A stretch of 64,000 bases of DNA, taken from NCBI RefSeq assembly GCF_900105145.1, contig NZ_LT629752.1:3353501-3417500 (forward strand), written 5' to 3'. This document shows, piece by piece, positions 9,068 to 17,469 of the stretch; position 1 is the first letter of the stretch; the number at the start of each line of letters is the position of its first letter. The notes below the pieces were generated by a model. The model was not told the origin of the DNA and made no database searches. It saw nothing but the letters and a program-made list of their open reading frames with translations. Position numbers and translations under genes: made by a program. Source of the DNA: Polaribacter sp. KT25b (GTDB lineage Bacteria; Bacteroidota; Bacteroidia; Flavobacteriales; Flavobacteriaceae).

Positions 9068-9523
9068 ATGAACACATTAAGTTACAAAACAGTATCAGCA
9101 AACAGCGCTACCGTAAACAAGGAGTGGGTTTTAGTTGATGCGGACGGGCAAACGTTGGGTCGTCTAGCTTCTAAAATAGCAAAGCTAATTAGAGGTAAAT
9201 ACAAACCAAACTTTACTCCTCACGTAGATTGTGGAGATAACGTGGTTATTATCAACGCAGAAAAAATTAATCTAACTGGTAAAAAATGGACTGAAAAGTC
9301 TTACATCCGTCATACGGGTTATCCAGGAGGACAAAGATCGTTAACTGCTACAGAAATGTTTGATAAAGATCCTACAAGACTTATTGAAAAAGCAGTAAAA
9401 GGAATGTTACCAAAAAACACTTTAGGTAGCGCTTTATTTAGAAACTTGTATGTATATGCAGGTACAGAGCACAAACATGCAGGTCAAGAACCTAAAGCTA
9501 TTAACCTTAACGATTATAAATAA
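9068..9523 (+). CDS. rplM: 50S ribosomal protein L13
   Basis: L13 is an early-assembly protein of the large subunit. The 151-residue product shows the family core WVLVDADGQTLGRLAS, KYKPNFTPHVDCGDNVV and YIRHTGYPGGQRSLTA. I start it at the ATG at 9068 (MNTLSYKTVSAN), the usual flavobacterial N-terminus. A longer frame from TTG at 9005 would begin inside the -7 promoter box, so it cannot be the real start. The stop codon overlaps the rpsI start by one base (TAATG), so the two are translationally coupled. Confidence 0.97.
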   Translation: MNTLSYKTVSANSATVNKEWVLVDADGQTLGRLASKIAKLIRGKYKPNFTPHVDCGDNVVIINAEKINLTGKKWTEKSYIRHTGYPGGQRSLTATEMFDKDPTRLIEKAVKGMLPKNTLGSALFRNLYVYAGTEHKHAGQEPKAINLNDYK

Positions 9524-9909
9524 TGGATATAGTACACAAAATCGGTAGAAGAAAAACAGCTGTTGCTCGTATTTATCTTTCGGAAGGAACAGGAACTATT
9601 GTAGTTAATAAAAAAGATTATAAAAGCTATTTTACAACTTCAACTTTACAATATAAGGTACAACAACCTTTAATGTTAACAGAAAACTTAACATCTTACG
9701 ATATTAAAGTAAATGTTTATGGTGGTGGTGTTACAGGTCAAGCAGAAGCAATTCGTTTAGCAATTACTAGAGCTTTAGTTGCTATAGAACCAGAACACAG
9801 ACTTATTTTAAAACCAGAAGGTTTATTAACTCGTGATCCAAGAATGGTTGAACGTAAGAAATTCGGTCAGAAAAAAGCACGTAAAAAATTCCAGTTCTCG
9901 AAACGTTAA
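9523..9909 (+). CDS. rpsI: 30S ribosomal protein S9
   Basis: S9 is a small-subunit protein near the head and P site. It has 128 residues, with the N-terminal IGRRKTAVARIYL, the glycine-rich VYGGGVTGQAEAIRLAI and the basic tail GQKKARKKFQFSKR, whose last residues contact P-site tRNA in known ribosomes. It shares one base with the rplM stop, the standard L13-S9 operon. Confidence 0.97.
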   Translation: MDIVHKIGRRKTAVARIYLSEGTGTIVVNKKDYKSYFTTSTLQYKVQQPLMLTENLTSYDIKVNVYGGGVTGQAEAIRLAITRALVAIEPEHRLILKPEGLLTRDPRMVERKKFGQKKARKKFQFSKR

Positions 9910-9921
9910 TCTTATTACTGC

Positions 9922-9964
9922 AATATATGCTGAATTCATTTTTAGCATATATTCAGATTTTTTT
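9922..9964 (+). terminator. Terminator after rpsI
   Basis: The arms AATATATGCT (9922-9931) and AGCATATATT (9944-9953) are followed by a seven-base T-run. This separates the L13-S9 unit from rpsB-tsf. Confidence 0.7.
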
Positions 9965-9968
9965 AACC

Positions 9969-10028
9969 TTAAGAGACTGTTATAAATTAAAATTAACAGT
10001 TTAGTATCTAAATATATAAGACTCTTAA
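9969..10028 (+). promoter_or_regulatory. Structured leader candidate upstream of rpsB
   Basis: Two nested perfect stems: outer TTAAGAG (9969-9975) / CTCTTAA (10022-10028), and inner ACTGTTA (9976-9982) / TAACAGT (9994-10000), stacked directly on the outer 5' arm, with a 21-base asymmetric 3' side. It ends 50 bases before the rpsB ATG. Ribosomal protein operons are commonly autoregulated through leader RNA, so an S2-binding leader is a fair inference. The transcription start is not visible to me. Confidence 0.45.
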
Positions 10029-10078
10029 AAGACTACTTATATATTGATTTAACAACAGAAAGTAAACACATTTAAAAA

Positions 10079-10870
10079 ATGGCAAACGTAAACATTCAAG
10101 AATTATTAGAAAGTGGTGTTCATTTCGGGCATTTAACTAGAAAATGGAACCCTAACATGGCTCCTTATATTTATACAGAAAGAAATGGTGTACACATCAT
10201 CGATTTGTATAAAACAGCTGCTAAAATAGAAGAGACTGCAGAGGCTTTAAAAAAGATTGCAAACTCTGGACGTAAAATTTTATTTGTTGCAACTAAAAAA
10301 CAAGCAAAAGATATTGTTGCAGAAAGAGCAAAAGCAGTAAACATGCCTTACATCACAGAAAGATGGCCAGGTGGTATGTTAACTAACTTTGTAACTATTA
10401 GAAAAGCTGTTAAAAAAATGGCTCATATTGATAGAATGAAGCAAGATGGTTCTTTTGATGCATTATCTAAAAGAGAAAAATTACAAATTAATCGTCAAAG
10501 AGAAAAATTAGAAAAGAATTTAGGTTCTATTGCTGATATGACTCGTTTACCTGGTGCATTATTTATAATTGACATCAAAAAAGAACACATTGCTGTTGCA
10601 GAAGCTAGAAACTTAAACATTCCTATTTTTGCTATGGTTGATACAAACTCTGATCCAAGATTAGTAGATTTTGTAATTCCAGCAAACGACGATGCTTCTA
10701 AATCTGTAAACAAAGTATTATCTTATGTTTCTGATGCAATTGCAGAAGGTTTATCAGAAAGAAAATCTGATAAAGAAAAAGGAAAAGAAGGAAAAGCAGA
10801 AAAATCAGCACCAAAAAAAGTAAAAGCGAAAGCTGAAGCTACAGAAAGTGTTGAAAAAGACAGCGAATAA
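10079..10870 (+). CDS. rpsB: 30S ribosomal protein S2
   Basis: S2 binds late at the back of the small subunit. The 263-residue protein shows LLESGVHFGHLTRKWNPNM, ERWPGGMLTNF and MVDTNSDPRLVDFVIPANDD, all hallmarks of S2. Beyond about residue 225 it carries a low-complexity Lys/Glu/Ala tail, common in Bacteroidota S2. The next gene is tsf, 34 bases downstream, the usual rpsB-tsf pair. Confidence 0.97.
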   Translation: MANVNIQELLESGVHFGHLTRKWNPNMAPYIYTERNGVHIIDLYKTAAKIEETAEALKKIANSGRKILFVATKKQAKDIVAERAKAVNMPYITERWPGGMLTNFVTIRKAVKKMAHIDRMKQDGSFDALSKREKLQINRQREKLEKNLGSIADMTRLPGALFIIDIKKEHIAVAEARNLNIPIFAMVDTNSDPRLVDFVIPANDDASKSVNKVLSYVSDAIAEGLSERKSDKEKGKEGKAEKSAPKKVKAKAEATESVEKDSE

Positions 10871-10904
10871 ACAATAAATTATAATCTTAAAAATATAAAG
10901 TAAC

Positions 10905-11876
10905 ATGGAAACAGTAAAAGTAAGTGCTGCTGATGTTAAAAACTTAAGAGAAGCTACTGGAGCTGGAATGATGGACTGTAAAAAGGCATTAGTTGAGGCT
11001 GGTAACGATTTTGACAAAGCAATTGATATTTTACGTAAAAAAGGTCAAAAAATTGCTGCAAAAAGAGCTGATAGAGATTCTACAGAAGGAGTTGCAGTTA
11101 CAAAAATTAACGACGAAAAAACTGCTGGTGTAGCAATCGTTTTAGCTTGTGAAACTGACTTTGTTGGTAAAAACGATGCTTTTGTTGCCTTAGGTAGTCA
11201 ATTTGCTGATATCGCTTTAAATCATGATACTAAGGAATCTTTCTTAGCTGCTGATTTTGGAGGTATGTCTGTTGCTGATAAATTAGTTGAACAAACTGGT
11301 GTTATTGGTGAAAAATTAGAAATTACAGCTTTCGAAAAAATTGAAGCTGCTTATGTTGGTGCTTATACTCACATTGGTAAAATTGCTGCTTTAGTAGGTC
11401 TATCTGCTGTTGTAGACAACGCTGAAACACTTTCTAAAGATGTTGCAATGCAAGTTGCTTCTATGGGAGCAACATCATTATCTTATAAAGATTTTGATCC
11501 TGCTTATGTAGCTGCAGAAACTGAAGCTAGAATTGCTGTTATAGAAAAAGATAATATTGAATTAGGTAGATTAGGAAAAACTTTAAAAAATGTTCCTCAA
11601 TTTATTTCTATGTCTCAATTATCTGAAGAAGTTTTAGCTAAAGCTGAAGAAGCTGCTAAAGCTGAATTAGCTGCTGAAGGAAAACCAGAAAAAATCTGGG
11701 ATAGAATTTTACCAGGAAAAATGGAAAGATTCATTTCTGACAACACAACTCTAGATACAGAGCAATGTCTTTTAGACCAAGCTTTTATTAAAGATGAAAA
11801 GAAAAATGTTGCACAATATGTTAAAACATATGGTGATGTTGAAGTAAGTTCTTTTAAGAGAGTTACTTTAGGATAA
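10905..11876 (+). CDS. tsf: Elongation factor Ts
   Basis: EF-Ts recharges EF-Tu by exchanging GDP for GTP. The N-terminal UBA-like domain carries LREATGAGMMDCKKALVEAG, followed by KKGQKIAAKRADRDSTEG. The middle holds the TDFVGKNDAF dimer-contact motif. At 323 residues it is longer than the E. coli form (about 280), which is usual for Flavobacteria. It ends with a strong terminator and is probably co-transcribed with rpsB. Confidence 0.96.
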   Translation: METVKVSAADVKNLREATGAGMMDCKKALVEAGNDFDKAIDILRKKGQKIAAKRADRDSTEGVAVTKINDEKTAGVAIVLACETDFVGKNDAFVALGSQFADIALNHDTKESFLAADFGGMSVADKLVEQTGVIGEKLEITAFEKIEAAYVGAYTHIGKIAALVGLSAVVDNAETLSKDVAMQVASMGATSLSYKDFDPAYVAAETEARIAVIEKDNIELGRLGKTLKNVPQFISMSQLSEEVLAKAEEAAKAELAAEGKPEKIWDRILPGKMERFISDNTTLDTEQCLLDQAFIKDEKKNVAQYVKTYGDVEVSSFKRVTLG

Positions 11877-11896
11877 CATTATATTCTATACTTATT

Positions 11897-11925
11897 AAAA
11901 ACCTCGCAAATTTGCGAGGTTTTTT
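11897..11925. terminator. Terminator between tsf and aat
   Basis: A perfect palindrome around ACCTCGCAAATTTGCGAGGT with A-run and T-run flanks. It can serve the convergent tsf and aat genes in both directions. Confidence 0.88.
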
Positions 11926-11944
11926 TATTTTTAAAATAAAACTA

Positions 11945-12571
11945 CTACTCTTTTAACATTTTTAAAAACAAATCTCTTTCTACCTCTCTTGCACCTAAAC
12001 TAGCTAAATGATTATTATAAACTTGACAATCAATCAGCTTATAATCATGGTTATTAACTAAATGGATAAATGCAATTTTTGACGCATTAGACACTTTACT
12101 AAACATACTTTCTCCGCAGAAAATACCATTAATTTCTAAGCCATATAAACCACCAACTAACTCATTATTTAACCAAACTTCTATTGATTTAGCAATTCCT
12201 TTTTTATGTAAATTTATATAAGCTTGTTGCATATCATCTGTTATCCAAGTTCCAAAACCATCGTTTCTATCAATGTTTTTACAATTATAAATCACCTCTT
12301 CAAAAGCAATATTTTCAGTAATTACAAATTCTTTTTTATTGATGATTTTACGCATGGATTTAGACACTTTTAATTCATCAGGAAATAAAACCATTCTTTT
12401 AAAAGGACAATACCATACGATAGGTTCATCATCAGAAAACCAAGGGAAAATGCCATTTTTATACGCATATTCTAATCTTTTTACAGATAAATCTCCACCT
12501 AGAGCAATAATGCCGTCTTTGGTTGTAAATTGATAGTCAGGAAAAATAATTTTATCTGTAAGCCAAATCAT
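11945..12571 (-). CDS. aat: Leucyl/phenylalanyl-tRNA-protein transferase
   Basis: Aat adds Leu or Phe to proteins with basic N-termini and so marks them for ClpS/ClpAP degradation. The 208-residue length is right. Seen motifs are YKNGIFPWFSDDEPIVWYCP at the N-terminal side, GFGTWITDDMQQAYINLHK and GGLYGLEINGIFCGESMFS, which together define the family. The C-terminal NNHDYKLIDCQVYNNHLASLGA is also typical. It is a single gene, divergent from the VTT-like membrane protein. Confidence 0.96.
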   Translation of the reverse strand: MIWLTDKIIFPDYQFTTKDGIIALGGDLSVKRLEYAYKNGIFPWFSDDEPIVWYCPFKRMVLFPDELKVSKSMRKIINKKEFVITENIAFEEVIYNCKNIDRNDGFGTWITDDMQQAYINLHKKGIAKSIEVWLNNELVGGLYGLEINGIFCGESMFSKVSNASKIAFIHLVNNHDYKLIDCQVYNNHLASLGAREVERDLFLKMLKE

Positions 12572-12615
12572 ACTTTATATTTATTTTTTACCAATGTTTA
12601 TAACGATTTTGTTCT

Positions 12616-12623
12616 TATTTTTG
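12616..12623 (+). promoter_or_regulatory. Probable -7 box of the VTT-like membrane protein gene
   Basis: TATTTTTG fits TAnnTTTG and lies 32 bases before the chosen ATG at 12656. Only a weak -33 element is seen. Confidence 0.4.
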
Positions 12624-12655
12624 CAATCCGTTTTAATTTTGTTAGAACTCATAAA

Positions 12656-13288
12656 ATGCGAAAGTTAAAAAGAAAAAAAAGAATAAAAACAAAAAAAGAA
12701 AAAGCAACGTTAATACATAATTATTATGCTAGAACGGGGTTTTATCAATTTGTTGGCAATAATTTAAAAAAAGCAATACTACCAATTATTGGTATTGTAG
12801 TTGCTATTTTCTTATTTAACAAATATGTATATAATATTAATGATGGCTTACATCATTTTACCGAAACTTTTTCTAGATTAGGCGTTTTAATAACTTTTTT
12901 TATTTCTGAAACTTTATTAGGATTAATTCCACCAGAAATTTTTATTGCTTGGTCTAAAAAAACAGATGATCCAATTTTAAATTTAGCAATTTTAGCAACA
13001 CTCTCATATTCTGGAGGATTAATATCTTATTTTATAGGAAAAACAGCTTTAAAAATACAATCTGTAAAAAAATATTTAGAAGTTAAAATGGCTAAAAATT
13101 TAGAGAATACTCGTAAATGGGGTGGAATTCTAATTTTAGTGGGTGCTTTATTACCGCTTCCTTTTTCTATTGCATGTGTTGCTGCCGGAATGATAAAATA
13201 TCCCTTTAAAAATGTGGTGCTTTTTGGTTTATTTAGATTTGGTAGATTTGCAATTTATGCTTGGGCAATTTTTAGTGTAGTCAGTTAA
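12656..13288 (+). CDS. VTT/DedA-like integral membrane protein
   Basis: A 210-residue protein with a very basic N-terminus (MRKLKRKKRIKTKKEK) followed by about five hydrophobic segments: near the start (AILPIIGIVVAIFLF), LGVLITFFISETLLGL, the LAILATLSYSGGLISYFIG region, GGILILVGALLPLPFSIACV and VVLFGLFRFGRFAIYAWAIF. The GG..P.P pattern with small residues in the fourth segment and the FRFGRF motif resemble the VTT/YqaA branch of the DedA superfamily. I start it at ATG 12656; an upstream start at 12530 would overlap aat and lie before the promoter box. The exact role is unknown (membrane homeostasis in relatives). Confidence 0.65.
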   Translation: MRKLKRKKRIKTKKEKATLIHNYYARTGFYQFVGNNLKKAILPIIGIVVAIFLFNKYVYNINDGLHHFTETFSRLGVLITFFISETLLGLIPPEIFIAWSKKTDDPILNLAILATLSYSGGLISYFIGKTALKIQSVKKYLEVKMAKNLENTRKWGGILILVGALLPLPFSIACVAAGMIKYPFKNVVLFGLFRFGRFAIYAWAIFSVVS

Positions 13289-13306
13289 AAAACTTACATT
13301 TGTACT

Positions 13307-13558
13307 ATGGGATTAACAAATAATGATATTTTAAAAAAATTAAGAGTAGCTCACAAATTAAGAGATACAGATATTGTAAAAATCTGTGCCTTAGTAGATT
13401 TTAAAGTTACAAAAGGAGAATTAGGTGCATTGTTTAGAAACGAAGAGCATGAAAAATATGTAGAATGTGGCGATCAAATTTTACGTAATTTTTTAAATGG
13501 ATTAATTATTCATTTACGCGGACCAATGCCGCCAAAGAAGCAAAAACCAACTTCTTAA
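13307..13558 (+). CDS. DUF1456 family protein (single-domain)
   Basis: An 83-residue protein with NNDILKKLRVAHKLRDTDIVKI followed by LGALFRNEEHEKYVECGDQILRNFLNGL, the DUF1456 pattern known from E. coli YehS. YehS has two such repeats in about 156 residues; this one has a single copy plus a short Pro/Lys-rich tail. It follows the membrane protein by 18 bases and may be in its transcript. Function unknown. Confidence 0.8.
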   Translation: MGLTNNDILKKLRVAHKLRDTDIVKICALVDFKVTKGELGALFRNEEHEKYVECGDQILRNFLNGLIIHLRGPMPPKKQKPTS

Positions 13559-13605
13559 AATGTTTTTTTTAGAAACAGAATAAAGAAAGTAAATTTATTA
13601 TATAA

Positions 13606-13639
13606 AAAAGAGCGAATTCATAACTGAATTCGCTCTTTT
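13606..13639. terminator. Bidirectional terminator between DUF1456 and DUF3127 genes
   Basis: The arms AAAAGAGCGAATTCA and TGAATTCGCTCTTTT form a perfect 15-bp stem around the loop TAAC. It sits between two convergent genes. Confidence 0.88.
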
Positions 13640-13682
13640 ATTTTATCACAAAATCAAAAATTCTATGATTTAATTTTATTTA

Positions 13683-14051
13683 CTAAAATGGTAAATCATC
13701 TGGTTCTTCATCAGAAACACTAGAAGCAGATTCAAATTTATCTACTGGAGGCACAGATTGTGATGATGTTCCTTGAGATAAATTCTCAATTCTCCAACCA
13801 ACAATAGAATTAAAATATCTAGCCTGTCCTTCTGGATTAATCCACTCTCTACCACGTAAATTAATAGATACTTTTACATCTTGTCCAACTTTATAATTGT
13901 TTAACAAATCTGTTTTGTCTTGGTGAAATTCAATACTTATCATTTGAGGATATTGATCATCAGTCGTTACAACCAAATCTCTTTTCCTAAAACCACCTGT
14001 TCCAAAAGTTTGAACATCTCCAATTATTTTTACTTTACCAATAACTTCCAT
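13683..14051 (-). CDS. DUF3127 SSB-like protein
   Basis: A 122-residue protein with an OB-fold-like body (MEVIGKVKIIGDVQTFGTGG, KRDLVVTTDDQYPQ, GQDVKVSINLRGREW) typical of DUF3127, a Bacteroidota family thought to bind nucleic acid. The tail is acidic and ends DDLPF, like the C-terminal tip through which SSB recruits partner proteins. I place the start at ATG 14051; a start ten codons earlier would overlap the flavin reductase gene by 25 bases. It follows that gene by five bases and is probably in the same transcript. Confidence 0.8.
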   Translation of the reverse strand: MEVIGKVKIIGDVQTFGTGGFRKRDLVVTTDDQYPQMISIEFHQDKTDLLNNYKVGQDVKVSINLRGREWINPEGQARYFNSIVGWRIENLSQGTSSQSVPPVDKFESASSVSDEEPDDLPF

Positions 14052-14056
14052 AATTT

Positions 14057-14917
14057 CTATTTTAATAAAAGTACTTTCCAAGCACTTTCTACATCATTTT
14101 TACTTAAATACCGTTTGGCAAATGTATGTTTTTTTGTGACTTCTATCCCAATAAATTCAGGATGATCTTTCCCAAAGTTATTAACAGTTTCTAATGTAGG
14201 TAGTTGCTCTACATTACCTAACATGCCTAAATTATTCCCTGTTAAGACAGCACTATTTCTAATTTCTATGGGAATTACATCAACTCCAATACCTAAAGTA
14301 GAAACTGGTTTCGAAATTTCGAAAAAACCATCTTTTGCTCTTGTATAATAATTACCTCCAGCTCTTGCTACTAAATCAATTTTATGTTGATCGATGCTGC
14401 CATCATCAGCTAAAACAGCTTCAGAAATATGAATTTTTACAACCTCACAAACTATCAAGTTTCCTGCTCCACCTTCATCTCCTGTAAAAATCACGTCTTT
14501 TACTTTGCACTCAAATTGCACTGGAGATTCTGCCACTCTAAAGGGTTTAATTTTATCCGAAGGCAACATTGTAAAGCCAGCTTTATCAAACTCATTTACT
14601 CCTTTTGGATATTCTGTACTACTTAATGACATTTGCTGTACAATAGCATAATTTACAACATTTATAACCACTTCTTTCGTTTCTAAAACATTATCTAAAG
14701 TATCTTTTGTAGTATTATCTCTAACTCTTCTTGCTGGAGAAAATATTAAAATTGGCGGATTTGAGCCAAAAACATTAAAAAAACTAAACGGAGATAAATT
14801 TGGATTTCCATTTATATCAATTGTACTTGCAAACGCAATTGGTCTTGGCGCAATTGCACCTAATAAATAACCATGTAATTTGCCTGTAGAAATTTCTTTT
14901 GGATCTATAGTAAGCAT
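14057..14917 (-). CDS. Flavin reductase-like FMN-binding protein
   Basis: A 286-residue split-barrel flavin protein. The N-terminal half carries YLLGAIAPRPIAFASTID, NLSPFSFFNVFGSNPPILIF and KEVVINVV, the FMN-binding pattern of the flavin reductase-like domain (DIM6/NTAB family). The C-terminal part (about 190-286) is an extension seen in the long subfamily. Such enzymes reduce free flavin with NAD(P)H or act as oxidoreductases; the substrate cannot be told from sequence. The DUF3127 gene follows directly. Confidence 0.85.
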   Translation of the reverse strand: MLTIDPKEISTGKLHGYLLGAIAPRPIAFASTIDINGNPNLSPFSFFNVFGSNPPILIFSPARRVRDNTTKDTLDNVLETKEVVINVVNYAIVQQMSLSSTEYPKGVNEFDKAGFTMLPSDKIKPFRVAESPVQFECKVKDVIFTGDEGGAGNLIVCEVVKIHISEAVLADDGSIDQHKIDLVARAGGNYYTRAKDGFFEISKPVSTLGIGVDVIPIEIRNSAVLTGNNLGMLGNVEQLPTLETVNNFGKDHPEFIGIEVTKKHTFAKRYLSKNDVESAWKVLLLK

Positions 14918-14996
14918 TTGAAAAATTTTTAGGTATGTAAAGATACTATCAAATCTTGAAATGAGTTATATACTAGAAATCTTTATATTTGTTTTG

Positions 14997-16154
14997 ATGA
15001 AAGTTTACTCTAAAACACTATTTTTTAAACGATTTACAATTGCTGCTTCGTTTATAATTGTCTCTTTAATTCTTTGGAATACCTATACTTTTTTTCAGAA
15101 ATTTAAAAAAGCTGAAAGAGCAAAAATGGAAATTCATGGCGAAGCTATTAAAGAATTAAGAACCGTAAGTATTGAAGAATTAGATCAAAATATATCAGAA
15201 TTACCTTTAAAAATTATCAGTAGAACAAAAGATATTCCTTTTATTTTAGTTGATGTTGATGGTAATATTAAAGGTTCTAATAATTTAGATACAATTAAAG
15301 AAAAAGATCCAGAATATTTAAAAGAACAGCTGGCAATTATGAAAAGCCAAAACCAACCAATTTTGGTTGAATATTTGGGTAAAACTGATTATATCTATTA
15401 TCGAGATTCCGATTTATTAGATAAACTAACTTATTATCCTCTTGCTTTTTTACTGATTTTAGTACTGTTCTTAGCCGTAATTTATCTGTTTTACAGTTCT
15501 AACAAAGCAGCAGAAACTAATAAACTTTGGACTGGAATGGCTAAAGAAACTGCGCATCAAATTGGTACGCCATTATCTTCTTTACTTGGCTGGATTGCCA
15601 TTTTAAAAATGGAAAAAGTAAATGACACCTATATTACTGAAATTGAAAAAGATGTACATCGATTGAACGCTATTGCAAATCGATTTTCGAAAATTGGGTC
15701 AATTCCAGAATTAAAAGAAGAAAATATTGTAGATATTTCTAAACAGGCTTTCGATTATTTAGAATCTAGAAGTTCTAAACAAATTTCATTTTCTTTTTTT
15801 ACTACGGATGAAGATATTCAAATAAAATTAAACTCAGAGTTATTTGGTTGGGTTATAGAAAACCTCATCAAAAATGCCATTGACGCCATGTTAAGAAAAG
15901 GCGAATTAACTTTACGAATAGAAAGTTTTGGCAAAAAGGTAAAAATTTCTGTTTCTGATACCGGAAAAGGAATGCCTAAAAAAATGTTTAAGCAAATATT
16001 TAAACCTGGTTTTACCACAAAAAAACGTGGTTGGGGATTAGGTTTATCGCTCTCAAAAAGAATTGTAGAAGATTATCATAATGGAAAAATATTTGTAAAA
16101 AAATCTGAAATCGATAAAGGAACTACTTTTGAGATTTTATTAAATCGCGTTTAG
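14997..16154 (+). CDS. Orphan sensor histidine kinase
   Basis: A 385-residue membrane kinase. A first transmembrane helix (FTIAASFIIVSLILWNTYTFF) is followed by an extracytoplasmic region of about 120 residues and a second helix (YPLAFLLILVLFLAVIYLFY). The phospho-acceptor is His187 in ETAHQIGTPLSSLLGW. The ATPase part shows the N box N289-LIK-N293, the G1 box D321-TGKGMP and a G2-like GWGLGLSLSKR. I start at ATG 14997; the upstream ATG at 14961 adds a hydrophobic run and is possible. No response regulator lies next to it, so its partner is elsewhere. The ligand is unknown. Confidence 0.9.
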   Translation: MKVYSKTLFFKRFTIAASFIIVSLILWNTYTFFQKFKKAERAKMEIHGEAIKELRTVSIEELDQNISELPLKIISRTKDIPFILVDVDGNIKGSNNLDTIKEKDPEYLKEQLAIMKSQNQPILVEYLGKTDYIYYRDSDLLDKLTYYPLAFLLILVLFLAVIYLFYSSNKAAETNKLWTGMAKETAHQIGTPLSSLLGWIAILKMEKVNDTYITEIEKDVHRLNAIANRFSKIGSIPELKEENIVDISKQAFDYLESRSSKQISFSFFTTDEDIQIKLNSELFGWVIENLIKNAIDAMLRKGELTLRIESFGKKVKISVSDTGKGMPKKMFKQIFKPGFTTKKRGWGLGLSLSKRIVEDYHNGKIFVKKSEIDKGTTFEILLNRV

Positions 16155-16186
16155 TTTTTATTGCATCATCAGAAATGACAAAGAGA

Positions 16187-16387
16187 TTACTTTCTAAACT
16201 TGGTTTTAGCTATTTTGTATTTAGCTGATAAATATCCAAATACAAGCCCTGCTATAATCCAAAAGATTAATTTTATAATGACTGTTTTTAGTGTAATTCC
16301 CTCTCCATCAATTAATGGCCAAATAAATGCCATAGCCAAAAACATCCAAACGCCCCACCCTAATCCAACTTTAACCCAACCTTTCAT
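16187..16387 (-). CDS. Small membrane protein, 66 aa
   Basis: A 66-residue protein with two hydrophobic segments (VGLGWGVWMFLAMAFIWPLI and VIIKLIFWIIAGLVFGYLSA) and a basic tail KYKIAKTKFRK, so both ends are probably cytoplasmic. I do not recognise a named family. It starts two bases after the HIT gene stop on the same strand, so it is likely co-transcribed. Confidence 0.65.
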   Translation of the reverse strand: MKGWVKVGLGWGVWMFLAMAFIWPLIDGEGITLKTVIIKLIFWIIAGLVFGYLSAKYKIAKTKFRK

Positions 16388-16389
16388 AA

Positions 16390-16779
16390 TTACTCAAAAT
16401 TATCTGAAATACTTTCTGCTAAACTAACAAATTCTTCATTTGTCAATTTTACTTTTTGAGAAAATTGTATATCAGACATTGCGTTTAAAGGAATTAAATG
16501 AACATGAACGTGAGGTACTTCTAAACCAATTACGCTCATTCCAATTCGGTTACAAGCAACTGTTTTCTCTAACGCTTTTGCTACTCTGTAAGAAAAATCC
16601 ATTAATTGTAAATACTCATCTTTTGATAAATCGAAAAGCTTATTTACCTCTTTTTTAGGAACTACTAAAGTGTGTCCTTTTGCATTCGGATTAATATCTA
16701 AAAAAGCAATAAAATTAGCGTCTTCTGCTACTTTATAACTTGGTATTTCTCCTGTAATAATTTTGGTGAATATGCTCAT
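16390..16779 (-). CDS. HIT family hydrolase
   Basis: A 129-residue histidine-triad protein. The triad HVHVHLIP has H90, H92 and H94 as the nucleotide-handling histidines. The N-terminal IFTKIITGEIPSYKVAED, followed by FLDINPNAKGHTLVVPKKEV, is typical of the Hint branch. Family members hydrolyse nucleoside phosphoramidates or related phosphoesters. It lies downstream of greA on the same strand, about 100 bases away and beyond a terminator. Confidence 0.93.
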   Translation of the reverse strand: MSIFTKIITGEIPSYKVAEDANFIAFLDINPNAKGHTLVVPKKEVNKLFDLSKDEYLQLMDFSYRVAKALEKTVACNRIGMSVIGLEVPHVHVHLIPLNAMSDIQFSQKVKLTNEEFVSLAESISDNFE

Positions 16780-16816
16780 CTTAAAACTTTATTAATTGAT
16801 AGTAAATATAAAAAAG

Positions 16817-16849
16817 AATTCGGATTTTGACATTGCCAAAACCCGAATT
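16817..16849 (-). terminator. Terminator of greA
   Basis: The arms AATTCGGaTTTTG and CAAAAcCCGAATT (one mismatch) close a seven-base loop. On the minus strand a T-rich run follows, placed between greA and the HIT gene. Confidence 0.65.
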
Positions 16850-16880
16850 TCTTCAAACTTTTATTTGTGTTTAAAACTTT

Positions 16881-17357
16881 TTATTTTCTAGAAATCTCCA
16901 TAATTTCAAATTTCATAACTCCATTCGGAACTTGAATTTCCGCAATATCTCCAACTTTCTTACCTAATAAACCTTTACCAATTGGCGAGTTTACAGATAA
17001 TTTACCATTTCTAACATCAGTTTCTGAATCAGCAACTAAAGTATAGCTAAATTCCATTCCGTTTGTAGTATTTTTAATTTTCACGATAGAATGAATCAAT
17101 ATTTTAGAAGTATCTAATTGACTTTCATCTAAAATACGTGCATTTGAAACCACGTTTTTTAATTTAGCTATTTTAAACTCTAAATGAGATTGTTCTTCTT
17201 TTGCTGCATGATATTCTGCATTTTCACTCAAATCACCTTTATCTCTTGCATCAGCAATTTCTTGTGTAACTCTAGGGCGCTCAACTTGCTCTAATTGTAG
17301 CAATTCGTCCTTCAATTTTTTCAATCCCTCTGGTGAATAATAAGATATGTTACTCAT
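16881..17357 (-). CDS. greA: Transcription elongation factor GreA
   Basis: GreA enters the secondary channel of RNA polymerase and stimulates cleavage of backtracked transcripts. The 158-residue protein has the N-terminal coiled coil (GLKKLKDELLQLEQVERPRV) with the tip acidic pair in ARDKGDLSENAEYHAAKEEQ and the C-terminal FKBP-like domain (NSPIGKGLLGKKVGDIAEIQ). Length and motifs are standard. A TACATTTG box lies upstream on the minus strand (17417-17410). Confidence 0.96.
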   Translation of the reverse strand: MSNISYYSPEGLKKLKDELLQLEQVERPRVTQEIADARDKGDLSENAEYHAAKEEQSHLEFKIAKLKNVVSNARILDESQLDTSKILIHSIVKIKNTTNGMEFSYTLVADSETDVRNGKLSVNSPIGKGLLGKKVGDIAEIQVPNGVMKFEIMEISRK

Positions 17358-17469
17358 AATTTCTATAATTTAAAAATCCCATTGCCTTAACAGGAATGAG
17401 ATTAGATTACAAATGTACAAAATATTTGTAAATTTGCATCGTTACATATTTTGTAATAATTTGTAAATT

